DNA of 64,000 bases from assembly GCA_026989355.1 (NCBI GenBank), contig JALSJM010000008.1, positions 186,001-250,000 of the forward strand, read 5' to 3'. Below are positions 24,440 to 33,649 of the stretch, piece by piece (positions within the stretch are counted from its first letter, which is position 1; each line of letters starts with the position of its first letter). The DNA is from Paracoccaceae bacterium. Its GTDB lineage: Bacteria; Pseudomonadota; Alphaproteobacteria; Rhodobacterales; Rhodobacteraceae. The notes below the pieces were generated by a model. It saw only the letters and a program-made list of their open reading frames with translations, had not been told where the DNA came from and made no database searches. A program made the position numbers and the translations under genes.

Positions 24440-25090
24440 ATGCGCACCGTTCTGATCGATTACGAAAGCGGAAACCTGCATTCGGCCGAAAAGGCCTTTC
24501 AACGCATGGCCCGCGAGGTGGACGCCGGCGAGGTGATCGTTTCCGCCCGCCCCGAAGACGTGGCAGACGCCGACCGCGTGGTTCTGCCGGGCGACGGCGC
24601 CTTTCCGGCCTGCCGACAGGCGCTGATGGAGCACTCGGGCCTGTTCGAGGCGCTGGAAGAGGCCGTGATCGCGCGCGCGCGCCCCTTCTTCGGAATCTGC
24701 ATCGGCATGCAGATGCTGGCCACCACCGGCCATGAATACGCCGACAGATACGGCCAGACGCCGGGCTTCGGCTGGATCGGCGGCGAGGTGGTCAGGATCA
24801 CGCCCGCAGATCGCGCCCTCAAGGTTCCGCACATGGGCTGGAACGATCTGGTGATCACCCGCCCTCACCCGGTGCTCGCGGGCGTGGAAAGCGGCCGGCA
24901 CGCCTATTTCGTGCACGCGTGGCATTTCCGGGTGGCGAACGAGGCGGATCGCCTGGCGCATGCCGACTACGGCGGCGCGATTACCGCCATCGTGGGACGG
25001 GACAACCTTGTCGGCACCCAGTTCCACCCGGAAAAGAGTCAGGCCACCGGCCTGCGCATGATCGCCAATTTCCTGCGCTGGAAGCCCTGA
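24440..25090 (+). CDS. hisH: Imidazole glycerol phosphate synthase, glutaminase subunit
   Basis: 216 residues, class I glutamine amidotransferase. The triad is Cys87 in GICIGMQML, His196 and Glu198 in FHPEKSQ. It feeds ammonia to HisF. HisA and HisF are not next to it in this window; the genes that follow are alr and mlaEF. The open frame extends upstream through hisB in another frame, but the ATG after the hisB TAG is the right start. Confidence 0.96.
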   Translation: MRTVLIDYESGNLHSAEKAFQRMAREVDAGEVIVSARPEDVADADRVVLPGDGAFPACRQALMEHSGLFEALEEAVIARARPFFGICIGMQMLATTGHEYADRYGQTPGFGWIGGEVVRITPADRALKVPHMGWNDLVITRPHPVLAGVESGRHAYFVHAWHFRVANEADRLAHADYGGAITAIVGRDNLVGTQFHPEKSQATGLRMIANFLRWKP

Positions 25091-25174
25091 GCATGGCCCG
25101 GCCATGCGGCCCGGACGCAGGCGAACCGTGCTTTTTCCTTGACCTCGCGCCCCGCCCCGTCAAAAACCCACCCC

Positions 25175-26275
25175 ATGGCAAGTGGCACGCTGACAATCGA
25201 TCTTGATGCCCTGGTGGCAAACTGGAGGGCGCTTGACGCCCTGTCGGGCGACAACGTGGAAACCGCCGCCGTGGTCAAGGCCGATGCCTATGGCCTGGGC
25301 GTCGGTCCGGTGGCGCGGGCACTGGCGCGGGCCGGCGTGCGTCGATTCTTCGTGGCCGTGGCCGAAGAGGGCGCGCAACTGCGCGAGGCCCTCGGGCCGA
25401 ATGTCGAGGTGCTGATATTCTCGGGCCACATGCGGGGCGATACCGACATGATCGCCGACCTTGCCCTGACGCCCATGCTGAACAGCACCGAACAGCTTAC
25501 CCGCCACCTCGAAGCCCTGCCCGGCCATCCCTTCGGCATCCAGCTTGATACCGGCATGAACCGGCTGGGCATGGAGCCGGGCGAATGGCAGGCCGTGCGC
25601 GAACCGGCCCTGGCAATGCGCCCGGTTCTGGTGATGAGCCATCTGGCCTGCGCCGATCATCCCGGACACCCCATGAATGCAGAACAACTGCGTATTTTCA
25701 AGGAAATGACGGAAGGAGTTGATGTTCCGCTCTCACTTTCCGCAACCGGCGGAATCCTGCTCGGGGCGGAATATCACTTCAATCTCACACGCCCTGGCAT
25801 CGGGCTTTACGGCGGCCTGCCCTTCGCCGATGCCCGGCCGGTGGCAAGGCTTTCCCTGCCGGTGGTGCAAAGCCGCCCCGTTCTGGCCGGTGAAAGCGTA
25901 GGCTACGGCAACAGCTGGACAGCAGAAGAGCCCCGCCGGATCGCCACTGTTTCGGGCGGCTATGCCGACGGGCTGATCCGTGCCATGGGCGGCAAGGCCC
26001 GGCTGTGGAGCGGCGATGCGGCCTGCCCCGTGGTCGGACGGGTATCGATGGATCTGATCACCGCCGACATCACCGGGCTTGACAAGGCCGGAAACGCACC
26101 GGATGCGCTTGATATCCTGTGCGAACACCAGGGGGTTGACGATCTGGCCGAAGCGGCCGGGACCATCGGCTACGAAATCCTGACCGCCCTTGGCCCCCGC
26201 TATGCACGCCGCTATGTCGGCAGCAACGGCAGCGGCAGCATGGAAGCCGGTAACACCGCCGGCAGCGGCGCATGA
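25175..26275 (+). CDS. alr: Alanine racemase
   Basis: 366 residues from [13 protein letters not shown]. The PLP-binding Lys is K35 in [12 protein letters not shown] and the second catalytic base is Y244 in VGYGNSW. It makes D-alanine for peptidoglycan. The longer frame starts at a TTG and is not preferred, though no good ribosome binding site is seen before the ATG. The end overlaps mlaE by ATGA. The last 15 residues are a Gly/Ser-rich tail. Confidence 0.95.
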   Translation: MASGTLTIDLDALVANWRALDALSGDNVETAAVVKADAYGLGVGPVARALARAGVRRFFVAVAEEGAQLREALGPNVEVLIFSGHMRGDTDMIADLALTPMLNSTEQLTRHLEALPGHPFGIQLDTGMNRLGMEPGEWQAVREPALAMRPVLVMSHLACADHPGHPMNAEQLRIFKEMTEGVDVPLSLSATGGILLGAEYHFNLTRPGIGLYGGLPFADARPVARLSLPVVQSRPVLAGESVGYGNSWTAEEPRRIATVSGGYADGLIRAMGGKARLWSGDAACPVVGRVSMDLITADITGLDKAGNAPDALDILCEHQGVDDLAEAAGTIGYEILTALGPRYARRYVGSNGSGSMEAGNTAGSGA

Positions 26276-27066
26276 ACGGCGCCGGAATCCTTCTGGTCCC
26301 GGTCGCGGCGATCGGCCGGCAGACGCTGGCCCTTCTGGCCGCCGTCGGCCGGGTGGCGCTGTTCGCGCTGGCCACCCTGCGCCATCTCGCCACGCCGCCA
26401 TTCTACTTCAGGGAATTCCTTCAGTCCCTTATGAACATAGGATATTTCAGCCTTCCCGTGGTCGGCATGACAGCCCTGTTCACCGGCGGCGCCCTGGCGC
26501 TTCAGATCTATGCCGGCGGGGCGCGCTTCAGCGCCGAAGCCGTGGTGCCGCAGATCGTGGCCATCGGCATGACCCGCGAACTTGGCCCCGTGCTCGGCGG
26601 GCTGATGGTGGCGGCGCGGGTAGCCAGTTCGATTGCCGCCGAAATCGGGACGATGAAGGTGACCGAACAGATCGACGCGCTGGTGACCCTGTCCACCGAT
26701 CCGATGAAATACCTCACCGTGCCGCGTGTGCTGGCGGCCACGCTTGCGCTGCCGGCCCTGGTGGCGGCGGGCGATTCCATCGGCATCTTCGGCGGCTATC
26801 TGGTGGGCACCGGACGGCTGGGGTTCAATGCATCAACATACCTCCACAACACGGTGAATTTCCTGGAAAACTGGGATGTTGTGTCGGGGCTGATAAAGGG
26901 CGCCGTATTCGGCTTTCTGATCGCGCTGATGGGTTGCTATTTCGGCATGAACTCGGGCCGCGGCGCCCAGGGTGTGGGCCGCGCCACCAAGGCGGCGGTG
27001 GTGGCCGCCTCGGTGCTGATCCTGGCCGCCAACTACATCCTGACAGAACTGTTCTTCTCCGCATGA
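26272..27066 (+). CDS. mlaE: ABC transporter permease, MlaE family
   Basis: 264 residues with about five membrane segments and the MlaE/YrbE signature: [56 protein letters not shown]. It is the inner-membrane permease of a system that moves phospholipids between membranes. It overlaps alr and mlaF by ATGA at both ends. The MCE substrate-binding partner (mlaD) is not in the window. Confidence 0.93.
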   Translation: MNGAGILLVPVAAIGRQTLALLAAVGRVALFALATLRHLATPPFYFREFLQSLMNIGYFSLPVVGMTALFTGGALALQIYAGGARFSAEAVVPQIVAIGMTRELGPVLGGLMVAARVASSIAAEIGTMKVTEQIDALVTLSTDPMKYLTVPRVLAATLALPALVAAGDSIGIFGGYLVGTGRLGFNASTYLHNTVNFLENWDVVSGLIKGAVFGFLIALMGCYFGMNSGRGAQGVGRATKAAVVAASVLILAANYILTELFFSA

Positions 27067-27809
27067 TCGAGCTGCGCGACATTCACAAGGCCTTTGGCGA
27101 CAACCAGGTGCTGCGCGGTGTCAACCTGACGGTAGGCACCGGCGAAAGCATGGTGATCATCGGCGGTTCGGGCACCGGCAAATCGGTGCTGCTGAAGTGC
27201 ATCCTCGGCCTTGTCACGCCTGACCGCGGCGAGATCCTGATCGATGGCGCGCCACTCTCTGCGGACAGGCGTGAAACCTTCCTGACCCGCTTCGGCATGC
27301 TGTTTCAGGGCGGCGCGCTGTTCGACAGCCTCACCGTGTGGCAGAATGTATCCTTCCGCATGCTGCACGGCCGCGAAAAGCGGCCAGGCGAGGAAGCGCG
27401 CGATATCGCCATCGGAAAGCTGCGCCGGGTGGGGCTGAAAGCCGAGGTGGCCGATCTCTATCCGGCCGAACTTTCGGGCGGCATGCAAAAGCGCGTGGGG
27501 CTGGCGCGCGCCATTGCTACCGATCCGCAGGTGATCTTCTTTGACGAGCCGACAACCGGACTCGATCCGATCATGGCCGGGGTGATCAACGATCTCATAC
27601 GCGAGATCGTTTCCGAAATGGGTGCCACGGCGATGACCATCACCCATGACATGACCAGCGTGCGCGCGATTGCCGACAAGGTTGCCATGCTGCATGAAGG
27701 GGTAATCCGCTGGTGCGGCCCGGTGGAGACTCTGGAAGACAGCGGCAACCCTTATGTCGATCAGTTCATCCACGGACGCCCCGACGGGCCGATCGCCGCC
27801 CTGCGCTGA
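27063..27809 (+). CDS. mlaF: ABC transporter ATP-binding protein, MlaF family
   Basis: 248 residues. Walker A GGSGTGKSVLLK, signature LSGGMQKRVGLARA, Walker B VIFFDEPTTGLDP and the switch His in ITHDM are intact. The Q-loop MLFQGGALFDSLTVWQNV is typical of MlaF. Together with MlaE it powers lipid transport at the inner membrane. The start overlaps the mlaE stop. Confidence 0.94.
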   Translation: MIELRDIHKAFGDNQVLRGVNLTVGTGESMVIIGGSGTGKSVLLKCILGLVTPDRGEILIDGAPLSADRRETFLTRFGMLFQGGALFDSLTVWQNVSFRMLHGREKRPGEEARDIAIGKLRRVGLKAEVADLYPAELSGGMQKRVGLARAIATDPQVIFFDEPTTGLDPIMAGVINDLIREIVSEMGATAMTITHDMTSVRAIADKVAMLHEGVIRWCGPVETLEDSGNPYVDQFIHGRPDGPIAALR

Positions 27810-27845
27810 AGCGCCCCGCACCGGCACGCCCGCCCGGCTCCGCAG

Positions 27846-27871
27846 CCCGGCCCCGAAACCCGGCCCCGAAA
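27846..27871 (+). repeat. 13-bp tandem repeat, two copies
   Basis: CCCGGCCCCGAAA occurs twice head to tail after mlaF in non-coding DNA, followed by a partial third copy. No function is apparent. Confidence 0.6.
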
Positions 27872-28084
27872 CCGGGGGCGATGCGGCCCGGGGCGGGCCA
27901 GACGGCCAGACGGGAAGAATTTGTCATGATTTCTCCACAAATTTTCCGTCAAAAGGCCGTCCGCAGCCGCCATACCGAAGCTCAAGCGATCCGGCATCTG
28001 CTCGGGCCACCCGCAGAACCCGGGGCCGCAACGCAGGAAAAGGCCGGAACAAGGCACCCGAACGAAACAGAACGGAGCAAGCAG

Positions 28085-28558
28085 ATGATGGCCTTCGAAA
28101 GCCCCCTCGCAGACATGGCACTGCGCATCCTTCTTGCCGATATCCCCCTTGCGGTAACGCTGCTTTCCCTGCGCCGCGCCCGCCGCTCGATCAGCTACAA
28201 CTCCTATATCTATCTTGCGGTGGCGCTGGTCAGCGGAGCAATCGCCGCACTGACCTTCCCGCAGATCATCTTCGCGCCGGCGCCCGATCCGCTCATGCTG
28301 CTGCTGGCCGGAGCAACCCTTCCCCTCTGGATGGCCGGGCTGGCCCTTGCCGCGGCAATCCGCAAAAGCCCTCTCTACCGGTGCCGCCCCGACAAGGCGC
28401 GTTACAGCGGCTTCAGGCATGGCATGTGCAGGGATGATCTGACCGACGGCAACGAAAGCGACGGCAGCCAGAACATGATGCCCCGTTTCGTCAGCCGCCG
28501 GAACCTGCCCCGTTTCATCAGCAGCCGAAGCGCGGCCACACTCGAAGGCGTGCATTGA
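28085..28558 (+). CDS. Small membrane protein, first of a tandem paralogous pair
   Basis: 157 residues from MMAFESPLADMALRILLADIPLAV, preceded by a GGAGCAAGCAG ribosome binding site. Three hydrophobic segments lie at about residues 10-28, 42-62 and 72-93, followed by a polar C-terminus. The first 115 residues align with those of the next gene (RRARRS, YLAVAL/YLVAGL, SPLYR). The family is not recognised. Upstream there is an inverted repeat around 27916-27946 (AATTTGT ... ACAAATT) that may be regulatory. Confidence 0.7.
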   Translation: MMAFESPLADMALRILLADIPLAVTLLSLRRARRSISYNSYIYLAVALVSGAIAALTFPQIIFAPAPDPLMLLLAGATLPLWMAGLALAAAIRKSPLYRCRPDKARYSGFRHGMCRDDLTDGNESDGSQNMMPRFVSRRNLPRFISSRSAATLEGVH

Positions 28559-28653
28559 AACTGCCCGGCGAAAGCGGGCCCCGGGATTCCGGCCGGATTT
28601 CGGGATCTCCGACGCGGGCTGCGAAGAAACAATCTGGGATTGTCTTTCGGAAA

Positions 28654-28668
28654 TTAACCTCCCGTTAG
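28654..28668 (+). promoter_or_regulatory. Candidate CtrA-like binding site
   Basis: TTAA-N7-TTAG, seven of eight matches to the TTAA-N7-TTAA full site of CtrA, lies about 60 bases before the second paralogous membrane-protein gene. CtrA is present in Rhodobacterales and controls motility and GTA genes. A single near match may be chance. Confidence 0.3.
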
Positions 28669-28728
28669 GAATCCTTTCGTTATTCCTGATGCCGGCAGGT
28701 GGGGTCATGCCGCTGACGGAGCAACGTC

Positions 28729-29319
28729 ATGCCCTTCGATATCCCCCTTGGCGAACTGGCCATCCGCATCGTGTTTACCGATATTCCGCTTGTCGTCGCC
28801 TTCCTTGCCCTGCGGCGCGCCCGCCGCTCGGCCAGCTGCAACCGGCGCATCTATCTGGTCGCCGGGCTCACCGCGGGGGCGATCGCGCTGATGGCCCTGC
28901 CCGGCGTGCTGTTCGCCCCCCGCCTCAACCCGACCGACCTTGCCCTTGCGGCGCTGGCCCTGCCGATATGGGGGCTGGCCCTGCTGCTGACGGCAACCCT
29001 GCGCCACAGCCCGCTTTACCGGCGCGCCTCCGGCAGGACGCGTGATTACGGTTGTCAAATCATGCGCAGGATGCCAACTGTCGGCCATGCTCTGGCTGAA
29101 AATCCTGAACCTGTCCCTGCTCGTGGCCTTCCCGCTGGCCTGGTTCGCCCCGCTGCTGCGCGCGGGTTTGTTACCTCTGTTTGGGCTTTCGGAGATATCC
29201 GTGATCTCGGGCCTGCAATCCCTGTGGAAATCGGATGTGGCACTGGCCCTGCTGGTCACGGGCCTGGCAATATTCGCCCCCTACCTGAAAACCATCGGGC
29301 TCGCCCTCGTTCATCTTGA
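28729..29319 (+). CDS. Small membrane protein, second paralog; 3' end runs into pqiA
   Basis: Starts MPFDIPLGELAIRIVFTDIPLVVAFL. Residues 1-115 match the preceding gene (three hydrophobic segments, then HSPLYRRASGRTRDYGCQIMRRM). After that the frame stays open for 80 more codons, but these overlap the start of the PqiA-like gene in another frame and look like translated antisense noise (Pro/Arg/Gly-rich). The natural stop may have been lost by a deletion joining the two genes. The real end of the functional protein is uncertain. Confidence 0.55.
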   Translation: MPFDIPLGELAIRIVFTDIPLVVAFLALRRARRSASCNRRIYLVAGLTAGAIALMALPGVLFAPRLNPTDLALAALALPIWGLALLLTATLRHSPLYRRASGRTRDYGCQIMRRMPTVGHALAENPEPVPARGLPAGLVRPAAARGFVTSVWAFGDIRDLGPAIPVEIGCGTGPAGHGPGNIRPLPENHRARPRSS

Positions 29320-29530
29320 ACTGCTCGACCGCCGCGCACTGCCGGCGCTGCATGTGCTGGGCAGGCTGGCGATGGCCGATGTGTTCCTGATTGCGCTTTA
29401 CATCGTGGTGGCCAAGGGCATCGGCTATGGCAAGGTGGAAACCGCCTGGGGGCTTTACCTGTTCACCGGCTGCATTCTGGCATCGATCCTGATCGGCCAT
29501 CTGACAGCCCGCCGGCGGGATGGCAGCTAG
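29087..29530 (+). CDS. PqiA-like membrane protein (paraquat-inducible protein A family)
   Basis: 147 residues from MLWLKILNLSLLVAFPLAWFAPLL; a further ATG at 29042 would add 15 non-family residues. About four membrane segments. The family marks are GLLPLFGLSEISVISGL, ALLVTGLAIFAPYLKTIGLAL, GRLAMADVFLIALYIVVAKGIG and VETAWGLYLFTGCILASI. This short form without zinc-ribbon parts is usual in the Rhodobacteraceae. Related PqiA proteins belong to lipid transport systems; a link with the nearby MlaEF is possible but not shown. Confidence 0.85.
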   Translation: MLWLKILNLSLLVAFPLAWFAPLLRAGLLPLFGLSEISVISGLQSLWKSDVALALLVTGLAIFAPYLKTIGLALVHLELLDRRALPALHVLGRLAMADVFLIALYIVVAKGIGYGKVETAWGLYLFTGCILASILIGHLTARRRDGS

Positions 29531-29603
29531 CACCGGAGGTTCGGTTTGTGCCTGCCGCCCCGATGATATAGCCTGCGACACGACTGACAAAAAGGTGCAT
29601 CCC

Positions 29604-29945
29604 ATGGTTTTCATGTTCGTTGCGGTCATTGGCGGCCCGTTCCTGGTGGCCGCATTGTCGGCCATGATCGCGCTGGAAGTGCTTGGCACATACCACTGGC
29701 GCGCCGTTCTGATCCTGCTGGGCGCGGCAATCGAAGGGGCCGGCGGCGTGCTGCTGTTTTCCGAGGAAAACCTGAGCATGACGCTGATGCTGGCCGCATC
29801 GGCGGGGCTGCTGGTTGTGGTGGCGAGCCTGCTGAAGGCAGATCTGGCCTCTCCTTCCAGAATCCTGATCTGGTCGGACCTGACCCTGCCGGGCCTGCTG
29901 CTGACCGGGGTGTTGATGTTCTCATCCTTTTCCTATTCAATCTGA
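29604..29945 (+). CDS. Small membrane protein of unknown function
   Basis: 113 residues from MVFMFVAVIGGPFLVAALSAM, with AAAAAGGTG before the start. Four hydrophobic segments span nearly the whole protein (about 2-24, 33-50, 58-74, 86-108). It lies between pqiA and radA on the same strand. No known family is recognised; lengthening to the upstream frame is not supported. Confidence 0.7.
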   Translation: MVFMFVAVIGGPFLVAALSAMIALEVLGTYHWRAVLILLGAAIEGAGGVLLFSEENLSMTLMLAASAGLLVVVASLLKADLASPSRILIWSDLTLPGLLLTGVLMFSSFSYSI

Positions 29946-29988
29946 CGGAAGCGAAGGGCGATCCGGCCCTGCAGCAAATCGCGAAAGA

Positions 29989-31362
29989 ATGGCCAGATCC
30001 CTCTCCTTCTCCTGCACCGCCTGCGGCGCCGGCCATGGCAAGTGGTCGGGGCGCTGCGATGCCTGCGGCGCCTGGAATACCATCACGGAAGAAGCCCCCC
30101 TTTCACCAGGGCCGGCGAAAACCGCGCTTGGCGCGCGGCGCGGGGTGCGTATTCCGCTTGGCGATCTCGCCACCGAGGAAGCCCCGCCACCGCGCACCCG
30201 GTCGGGGATCGACGAGCTTGACCGCGTGCTCGGCGGCGGTCTGGTGCCGGCCAGCGCCATTCTGGTGGGCGGCGATCCGGGAATCGGCAAATCCACCCTG
30301 CTGCTGCAGGCGGCAGCCAGTTTCGCGCAGGCCGGGCTGAAGGCGATATATGTTTCGGGCGAAGAGGCCAGCGCCCAGGTGCGCATGCGCGCCCGTCGCC
30401 TGGGGCTGGGCAAGGCTCCGGTGCGGCTGGCCGCCGAAACCAACCTGCGCAACATCCTGACCACGCTCGAAGAGGAGCGCCCCGACATCGCGATCATCGA
30501 TTCGATCCAGACCATGTGGGCCGACAATGTGGACAGCGCACCGGGTTCGGTGGCCCAGGTGCGCGCAGCTGCCCATGAACTGACCACCTTCGCCAAGCGG
30601 CGCGGGCTGTCGGTGGTTCTGGTGGGCCATGTCACCAAGGAAGGCCAGATCGCCGGCCCCCGGGTGATCGAGCACATGGTCGATACGGTGCTGTATTTCG
30701 AAGGCGAACGCGGCCATCAGTTCCGCATCCTGCGCGCGGTGAAGAACCGCTTCGGCCCGGCCGACGAGATCGGCGTGTTCGAGATGACGGGAAAGGGGCT
30801 GGCCCAGGTTCACAACCCCTCGGCGCTGTTTCTGAGCGAACGCGATACTCCGGCGCCCGGCTCGGTCGTCTTCGCCGGAATCGAGGGCACCCGGCCGGTG
30901 CTGTGCGAATTCCAGGCCCTTGTCGCCCCTTCGCCCCATGCCCAGGCCCGGCGCAGCGTGGTCGGCTGGGACGGCGGGCGCCTGGCAATGATCCTGGCTG
31001 TGCTCGAAGCCCGCTGCGCGGTGCCCTTCGCGGGGTTCGATGTCTATCTGAACGTTGCCGGCGGCATGAAGATCAGCGAACCCGCGGCCGATCTGGCTGT
31101 GGCCGCGGCGCTACTATCGGCGCGCGAAAGCAGCGCCCTGCCGTCTGATGCTGTGGTTTTCGGAGAAATCAGTCTATCAGGAGCACTGAGGCCCGTTTCC
31201 CAGGCAGAAAGCCGTCTGAAAGAGGCGCAGAAGCTCGGGTTTTCCAGGGCCATCGTGCCGGCAGGCACCAGAACGGGAGCGCAGGCAGGGCCGGAATTGA
31301 ACGCAATTCCGGATCTTGCGGGCGTTGTGGGGCGTTTTTTCGGGGCCAGAAAGCCCCGCTGA
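29989..31362 (+). CDS. radA: DNA repair protein RadA (RecA-like helicase)
   Basis: 457 residues. A four-Cys zinc finger at the start (CTAC...CDAC), Walker A GGDPGIGKSTLL, the RadA signature KNRFGPADEIGVFEM, and a C-terminal Lon-protease-like domain (VYLNVAGGMKISEPAADLAVAAALLSA) are present in order. It promotes branch migration during recombination. The start overlaps nothing and has GCGAAAGA before it. The next gene, cvpA, starts 19 bases later. Confidence 0.97.
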   Translation: MARSLSFSCTACGAGHGKWSGRCDACGAWNTITEEAPLSPGPAKTALGARRGVRIPLGDLATEEAPPPRTRSGIDELDRVLGGGLVPASAILVGGDPGIGKSTLLLQAAASFAQAGLKAIYVSGEEASAQVRMRARRLGLGKAPVRLAAETNLRNILTTLEEERPDIAIIDSIQTMWADNVDSAPGSVAQVRAAAHELTTFAKRRGLSVVLVGHVTKEGQIAGPRVIEHMVDTVLYFEGERGHQFRILRAVKNRFGPADEIGVFEMTGKGLAQVHNPSALFLSERDTPAPGSVVFAGIEGTRPVLCEFQALVAPSPHAQARRSVVGWDGGRLAMILAVLEARCAVPFAGFDVYLNVAGGMKISEPAADLAVAAALLSARESSALPSDAVVFGEISLSGALRPVSQAESRLKEAQKLGFSRAIVPAGTRTGAQAGPELNAIPDLAGVVGRFFGARKPR

Positions 31363-31381
31363 ACAATATGGAGTGTGACCC

Positions 31382-32005
31382 ATGGAAGGTTTCACCATCG
31401 TTGACGGCATTGTTGCTGTCGTCATCATCCTGTCGGCGATACTCGCCTATTCGCGTGGCTTCGTGCGCGAGGCCATGGCAATTGCGGGCTGGGTGGCAGC
31501 CGCCATCGTTGCCTTCATCTTCGCGCCTCAGGTCGCTCCGATGGTCAAGGAGGTTCCGGTCATCAACCAGCTTGTCGGCAACAGCTGCGAGCTGTCGATG
31601 ATCGCTGCCTTCGCCGGGGTCTTCGCATTGACGCTGATCGTGGTCTCGATCTTCACGCCGCTGTTTTCCAGCCTTGTGCAGCGTTCCGCGCTTGGCGGTG
31701 TCGATCAGGGGCTGGGATTCCTGTTCGGAGTGCTGCGCGGCATGATCCTGGTGGCCATAGCCTTTTTCATCTACGATCGCGTGATCACCAGTGCTCCGGT
31801 GCCGATGGTGGACGACAGCCGCTCGAAGGCGATCTTCGCAACGATGATCGACAAGATCGAAGAGCGCAAGCCGGAGCAGGCCATGGGCTGGATCACCGCC
31901 CAGTATGAGCAGCTGGTCGGGCAATGCGGCGGCACGGCGGCCCCGGCAGCGCCCGAGGCCGCTGCGCCCGAAGCCGGCACAGCCCCCGCCCAGAACGGGA
32001 ACTGA
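31382..32005 (+). CDS. cvpA: CvpA family membrane protein
   Basis: 207 residues. FTIVDGIVAVVIILSAILAYSRGFVREAMAI is the usual CvpA start, followed by three more membrane segments. The C-terminal 45 residues are polar with an Ala/Pro-rich end. cvpA next to purF is a very common pair. In enterobacteria it is linked to colicin V export and bile resistance; its role here is unknown. Confidence 0.92.
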   Translation: MEGFTIVDGIVAVVIILSAILAYSRGFVREAMAIAGWVAAAIVAFIFAPQVAPMVKEVPVINQLVGNSCELSMIAAFAGVFALTLIVVSIFTPLFSSLVQRSALGGVDQGLGFLFGVLRGMILVAIAFFIYDRVITSAPVPMVDDSRSKAIFATMIDKIEERKPEQAMGWITAQYEQLVGQCGGTAAPAAPEAAAPEAGTAPAQNGN

Positions 32006-32158
32006 TCCGCCAGGCAGGCCGGCCGGAAGCGCAATCGCCCGGCCCGCCAGCCCCGGCCCTTTCGCCGCATCCCTGGCATCACTTCCGGTGATGACACCCC
32101 GCCCCCTTCACTTTATGAGAAGGAGCAGCAGCGCCACCCAGGGATTCGGAGCTTTCCC

Positions 32159-33649
32159 ATGCAACCGCACCTGCCCCCCGGTCATCCTTTCGATGACGAC
32201 AAGCTTCGCGAGGAATGCGGCGTGTTCGGCGTGATCGGCACCGAAGATGCCGCCAGTTTCGTGGCGCTCGGCCTGCACGCCCTTCAGCACCGCGGTCAGG
32301 AAGCCGGCGGCATCGTGGCCCACCATCCCGATCACGGCTTCAACTCGGCCCACCGTTTCGGATATGTGCGCGACAACTTCACCAAGAAAAGCCTGATGGA
32401 CACGCTACCCGGCCCGATCGCCATCGGGCACGTGCGCTATTCCACCGCCGGTTCCAAGGGCAATACCGCGATCCGCGACGTGCAGCCCTTCTTCGGCGAA
32501 TTCTCGATGGGCGGCGCGGCAGTGGCCCACAACGGCAATATCACCAATGCGGTGACGCTGCGCCGCGAACTGATCGAGCACGGCTCGATCTTCCAGTCGC
32601 GCTCCGACAGCGAATGCATCATCCACCTGATGGCGCGCAGCTATCAGCGCACCATCCCCGAGCGCATGAAGGATGCCCTGCGCCGGATCGAGGGTGCATT
32701 TTCGATCGTGGCGATGACGCGCACCAAGCTGATCGGGGTGCGCGATGCGCTCGGAGTGCGCCCGCTGGTGCTGGGGCGCCTTGGCAAGGGCGAAGGCGCG
32801 GCCTTCGTGCTTTCCAGCGAAACCTGCGCGCTTGACATCATCGGCGCCGAATTCATTCGCGAGGTGGCCCCGGGCGAAATGGTGGTGATCAATGCCGGCG
32901 GGAAGATCGACAGCATGCGCCCCTTCGAGCCGAAAAACCCCCGCTTCTGCATCTTCGAACATGTCTATTTCTCGCGCCCCGACAGCATTCTGGGCGGGCG
33001 CAGCGTTTATGAAACCCGCCGCCAGATCGGCATCGAGCTGGCGCGCGAGGCATCGGTCAGAGCCGATCTGGTCTGCCCCGTGCCCGACAGTGGCACCCCC
33101 GCCGCAATCGGCTTTTCCCATGAAAGCGGCATTCCCTACGGCATGGGCATCATCCGCAACCAGTATGTGGGCCGCACCTTCATCGAACCTACGGAACAGA
33201 TCCGCAACATGGGTGTGCGCCTGAAGCTGAACGTGAACCGCGCCCTGATCAGGGGCAAGCGCGTGGTGCTGGTGGATGACAGCGTGGTGCGCGGCACCAC
33301 CTCGCGCAAGATCAAGGAAATGATCCTGGATGCCGGGGCGAAAGAGGTGCATTTTCGCATCGCTTCACCGCCAACCATGTGGCCCTGCTTCTATGGTGTC
33401 GATACGCCCGAGCGTGAAAAGCTGCTGGCCGCGCGAATGAACGAAGAAGAAATGCGCACCCATCTGGGCGTGAACTCTCTGCGCTTCATCTCGCTCGATG
33501 GCCTTTACCGCGCCGTGGGCCAGGCAAAGGGCCGCAACAACAGGTGTCCGCAGTATTGCGATGCCTGTTTTTCGGGGCAGTATCCGATAGAACCCAGCGA
33601 CATGATCGCACAGGGCTTCACCACGGCGGGAAAGGAAGCTGCGCAATGA
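32159..33649 (+). CDS. purF: Amidophosphoribosyltransferase
   Basis: 496 residues. The catalytic Cys is C20 (REECGVFGVIG) after a 19-residue propeptide, as in the B. subtilis-type enzymes. The PRPP motif VVLVDDSVVRGTTSRK and cysteines such as those in CPQYCDACFSGQYP fit the iron-sulfur form. It starts de novo purine synthesis. A CATCAC/GTGATG dyad lies in the upstream gap at about 32078-32094. The end overlaps the SDR gene by ATGA. Confidence 0.97.
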   Translation: MQPHLPPGHPFDDDKLREECGVFGVIGTEDAASFVALGLHALQHRGQEAGGIVAHHPDHGFNSAHRFGYVRDNFTKKSLMDTLPGPIAIGHVRYSTAGSKGNTAIRDVQPFFGEFSMGGAAVAHNGNITNAVTLRRELIEHGSIFQSRSDSECIIHLMARSYQRTIPERMKDALRRIEGAFSIVAMTRTKLIGVRDALGVRPLVLGRLGKGEGAAFVLSSETCALDIIGAEFIREVAPGEMVVINAGGKIDSMRPFEPKNPRFCIFEHVYFSRPDSILGGRSVYETRRQIGIELAREASVRADLVCPVPDSGTPAAIGFSHESGIPYGMGIIRNQYVGRTFIEPTEQIRNMGVRLKLNVNRALIRGKRVVLVDDSVVRGTTSRKIKEMILDAGAKEVHFRIASPPTMWPCFYGVDTPEREKLLAARMNEEEMRTHLGVNSLRFISLDGLYRAVGQAKGRNNRCPQYCDACFSGQYPIEPSDMIAQGFTTAGKEAAQ

